NCBI GenBank assembly: GCA_017455185.1
Contig: JAFTBN010000045.1
Span: forward strand, 1 to 35,480
DNA length: 35,480 bases
Direction of reading: 5' to 3'
DNA from: Clostridia bacterium
GTDB lineage: Bacteria > Bacillota > Clostridia > Oscillospirales > CAG-272
Part shown: positions 33,963-35,480 of the stretch, piece by piece
How positions within the stretch are numbered: the stretch's first letter is position 1
Layout of the letters: each line of letters begins with the position of its first letter
Made by a program: the position numbers and the translations under genes
Notes under the pieces: generated by a model
The model's input: only the letters and a program-made list of their open reading frames with translations
Told to the model about the DNA's origin: nothing
Databases searched by the model: none

Positions 33963-33992
33963 CGGCGGGGCCTGCCATGGGCGGCTCCGCCG
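33963..33992 (+). terminator. Probable glnS terminator
   Basis: CGGCGGGGCC with GGCTCCGCCG (one G-U pair), followed by TTTGT. The T-run is short, so efficiency is uncertain. The rest of 33,993-34,148 shows no gene. Confidence 0.55.
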
Positions 33993-34148
33993 TTTGTATA
34001 AGAGCAGGGGCGTACGTTTCGCATGCGTTACGCGGCAGGGGCCGGTCAATGGCGGAACAGATGCAAGAGTCAAAATGAAGGCAGTCCGATTCCGAAGGCC
34101 AGACTGTCCCCGTGATCTCCGTCCTTATAAACCAATGATGGAGGAAAA

Positions 34149-34223
34149 ATGTTTCATTCCGGACAGGTTTCGGGGAACCGGAAGTCGTCGCGCAGGAAAG
34201 GAAGGAAAGCAAGGATAAGATGA
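34149..34223 (+). CDS. Possible 24-residue basic peptide
   Basis: An ATG 5 nt after TGGAGG opens a 24-codon frame, MFHSGQVSGNRKSSRRKGRK plus ARIR, whose TGA overlaps the ATG of the next gene (ATGA). Nine of the last fourteen residues are Arg or Lys. It could be a leader peptide coupling translation to the next gene or a chance frame. The very good ribosome binding site is the main argument. Confidence 0.35.
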   Translation: MFHSGQVSGNRKSSRRKGRKARIR

Positions 34224-34522
34224 CAGAATATACAAAGGCAAAGAACGCCCTGATGGACTGTCTGAGAAAAAAGGGGTTCCCGGACGCGTTCGGCGAGGAA
34301 ATCGCCAAGAATCTGGGCGGGCCCCGGGCCATTCTTCGTATGTGCTCCTATCTGGAACGAAGCGGCCCCATTTCTGCCGAGGAAATCGTGGACGAGATGC
34401 TCTGCATCCGGGAGGAAATCCAGACCTGGCGGGCCAAGAAGGCCAAGGAACGAGCCAACGCGGTGTACAACGACGTGCTTTGGAACGGGCTGAATCCGGA
34501 CGGGGACGAATCGGAGGGGTAA
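34220..34522 (+). CDS. Small soluble protein of unknown function
   Basis: 100 residues, largely helical and charged. It begins MTEYTKAKNALMDCLRKKGF and continues EIAKNLGGPRAILRMCSYLE, then EEIVDEMLCIREEIQTWRAKKA, with an acidic end (NPDGDESEG). No membrane segment and no recognisable motif. AAGGA lies 5 nt before the ATG. It stands between glnS and decayed genes and may be co-translated with the short basic frame upstream. I do not recognise the family. Confidence 0.65.
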   Translation: MTEYTKAKNALMDCLRKKGFPDAFGEEIAKNLGGPRAILRMCSYLERSGPISAEEIVDEMLCIREEIQTWRAKKAKERANAVYNDVLWNGLNPDGDESEG

Positions 34523-34541
34523 CAGGGGAAAAGAAAAAAGC

Positions 34542-34563
34542 GCCGGCCGCTGAACGGCGGCCC
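34542..34563 (+). terminator. Possible terminator after the 100-aa gene
   Basis: GGCCGC-6 nt-GCGGCC hairpin within GC-rich sequence, 20 nt after the stop. The following sequence is not T-rich, so this is weak. Confidence 0.35.
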
Positions 34564-34570
34564 TCATAAG

Positions 34571-34858
34571 ATAGTTTTATCGTTTTCAGGAATGCTCTGC
34601 AATGAAGCGGGTGTAGAGGTTTCATACATCAATGAGGAAACGGCGTTTACGCTTGAATTTTCAAGAGACGACCGGAATATCCCGCCAAAGAGTGGCGGGA
34701 TAACCGAAGCGGAGCTGTTGGTGCTGTCTTTGCTGAAACAATCACCGTCCATGACAAATGCTGAACTGGCGGATGCGTCTGGGATAGTCTGAGAGAACGA
34801 TATCCCGACTTCTCGCAGTGATGAAAAACAGAAAGCTTTATGAACTCCGGTAAAATTA
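34571..34858 (+). pseudogene. Decayed winged-helix (AlbA_2/AAA_4-regulator-like) C-terminal fragment, frameshifted
   Basis: From 34571 the frame reads IVLSFSGMLCNEAGVEVSY... and, after a polar linker (RDDRNIPPKSGG), enters a helix-turn-helix: TEAELLVLSLLKQSPSMTNA, ELADASGI. It then stops at a TGA (34788-34790). Shifting frame by one base at about 34,783 restores the expected continuation SERTISRLLAVMKNRKLYELR, the recognition helix and the start of the wing. So the gene is broken by a 1-nt indel. It also lacks its N-terminal domains and is cut off where the next remnant begins. This wing pattern is usual at the C-terminus of AlbA_2/AAA_4-type regulators, but that family call is tentative. Confidence 0.65.
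34678..34702. repeat. Perfect 10-bp inverted repeat inside the winged-helix remnant
   Basis: TATCCCGCCA-AAGAG-TGGCGGGATA. It lies within the linker-coding part of the remnant and is not followed by a T-run. Confidence 0.5.
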
Positions 34859-35079
34859 GGGTCAACGCTAACGGAAAAAGCATTGATGTGTGGCTGATCT
34901 ATCGGTGTTAACAGTGCAAGCACTCCTGGAATCTCACGTTTTATGAAAGGACAAAACCCGGCAAGATTCCAGCAGAACTATTTGAAGCGTTTCTGGAAAA
35001 TGATCATGATACCGCCATGGCTTATGGCAGGGACATTGATTTTCTGAAAAGAAATAATGCTGAATTATCCACAAAGTAA
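34840..35079 (+). pseudogene. DUF1062-like fragment with an in-frame stop
   Basis: The frame from 34840 reads MNSGKIRVNANGKSIDVWLI YRC, stop (TAA at 34909-34911), then QCKHSWNLTFYERTKPGKIP and on to NNAELSTK before the final TAA (35077-35079). The pattern NSGKxRVNANGK-x-DVWLIYxC-x-xCKHxWNLTxYER is that of DUF1062 proteins. The stop replaces a residue between the two Cys of a CxxC. The N-terminal part, with its first CxxC, is missing. The two remnants abut, so a deletion probably joined them. Confidence 0.75.
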
Positions 35080-35094
35080 AAACTGACTATTACA

Positions 35095-35125
35095 TAGCCG
35101 GAGCTGACGAACTCAGTCCCGGCTA
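35095..35125. other. Hairpin upstream of the acetyltransferase gene
   Basis: TAGCCGG/CCGGCTA enclosing CTGA-CGAAC-TCAG. No T-run. It could be the worn terminator of the remnant upstream or a leader element of the acetyltransferase gene. Confidence 0.35.
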
Positions 35126-35153
35126 GGGTATCGATTACGGAGAAAAACCAATT

Positions 35154-35480
35154 ATGACAATCAAACTGGAACCTATCAATGAGAATAACAGAGATGCTGT
35201 TCTGGCCCTTTCCGTGCGGGAGGATCAGCCCTTCGTCGCCCCAAACGACGTCTCTCTGCGAGAGGCGGATGAGGCGAACGCGGAGCAGCCCGGCATGGCC
35301 CGGCCCTTTGCCATCTATGCAGATGAGAAGCTGGTGGGCTTCTGCATGTTCGCATTCAATTCTGAAGAAGAGGACGAGGATGACCGCTACTGGCTATGGC
35401 GCTTTATGATCGACCGGAACGAACAGGGCAAGGGCTATGGCCAGGCCGCCCTGCAGGAGATCATCAACTACTTCAAAGAA
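35154..35480 (+). CDS. GNAT family N-acetyltransferase (partial, runs off the window)
   Basis: The ATG at 35154 follows CGGAG. 109 residues are seen: MTIKLEPINENNRDAVLALS, VREDQPFVAPN, an acidic middle, then KLVGFCMFAF, DRYWLWRFMIDRNEQGKGYG and QAALQEIINYFKE. The R/Q-x-x-G-x-G/A acetyl-CoA loop is NEQGKGYGQAAL. The VREDQPFVAPN start and WRFMID resemble spermine/spermidine or multidrug acetyltransferases of the BltD/SpeG type. The substrate is inference. GC is higher than in the remnants just upstream. The C-terminal part is outside the window. Confidence 0.85.
   Translation, partial: MTIKLEPINENNRDAVLALSVREDQPFVAPNDVSLREADEANAEQPGMARPFAIYADEKLVGFCMFAFNSEEEDEDDRYWLWRFMIDRNEQGKGYGQAALQEIINYFKE

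Noticed and set aside
34592-34792. 66-residue intact small protein
   Set aside because: The frame stops in the middle of a helix-turn-helix and the expected continuation is present in the next frame, so it is a pseudogene.
1-35480. CRISPR arrays, tRNA or rRNA genes, insertion sequences
   Set aside because: I saw no regularly spaced direct repeats, cloverleaf-like segments, rRNA signatures or transposase motifs.

Overview
The window reads as chromosomal DNA of a Bacillota (Firmicutes) bacterium, most likely of class Clostridia with mid-range GC. The evidence is strong GGAGG-type ribosome binding sites, near-consensus sigma-A promoters, the canonical S10-spc-alpha ribosomal gene order with adk-map-infA-rpmJ inside it, zinc-type S14 and L36 with zinc-free S4, a BlaI/BlaR1 pair, and an oxygen-sensitive type 2-hydroxyacyl-CoA dehydratase activator typical of anaerobes. 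I cannot name the species from sequence alone.

Left accessory region (1-4,700). The window opens with the last 38 codons of a gene with AT-hook-like GRPR motifs. A minus-strand group follows: a BlaI-type repressor, a short BlaR1-type membrane metalloprotease without a penicillin-binding sensor domain, a secreted protein with an NCHSYAW-type Cys/His hydrolase-like domain and CxxC pairs, and a small single-pass membrane protein. The blaI promoter carries two dyads, one filling the -35/-10 spacer and one just downstream. A plus-strand DMT-type permease has its own perfect TTGACA-17-TATAAT promoter.

Metal and redox region (4,700-13,300). A minus-strand metal-resistance operon encodes an ArsR/SmtB sensor, a free-standing HMA metallochaperone and a P1B-2 (Zn/Cd/Pb type) ATPase without an HMA domain. 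Its promoter and operator are readable. On the plus strand, a two-domain acyl-CoA dehydratase activase and an HgdB-like partner protein are packed against hisS, which is of the eukaryote-like type.

Convergent pair (13,300-14,800). A compact HTH regulator that resembles the WYL family but has no visible WYL core overlaps by 4 nt an eight-helix membrane protein of unknown function.

Ribosomal supercluster (15,100-31,500). A consensus promoter and a structured leader of about 300 nt precede 31 genes from rpsJ to rplQ, all on the plus strand and closed by a strong terminator. Several of the few long spacers (rpsJ-rplC, rpsQ-rplN, rpsN-rpsH, rplR-rpsE, rpsD-rpoA) hold clear hairpins and are candidate autoregulatory or processing sites. 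S3 has a long Arg/Asn-rich tail, L4 and L6 have internal insertions, and Adk has a shortened zinc knuckle.

Right end (31,500-35,480). The ecf/truA/rplM genes that often follow rplQ in Firmicutes are absent. In their place are a HAD phosphatase with an AT-rich patch, glnS (glutaminyl-tRNA synthetase, not universal in Bacillota), a possible 24-codon basic ORF overlapping a 100-aa unknown protein, two decayed genes (a winged-helix fragment with a frameshift and a DUF1062 fragment with an in-frame stop), and a GNAT acetyltransferase cut by the window edge.
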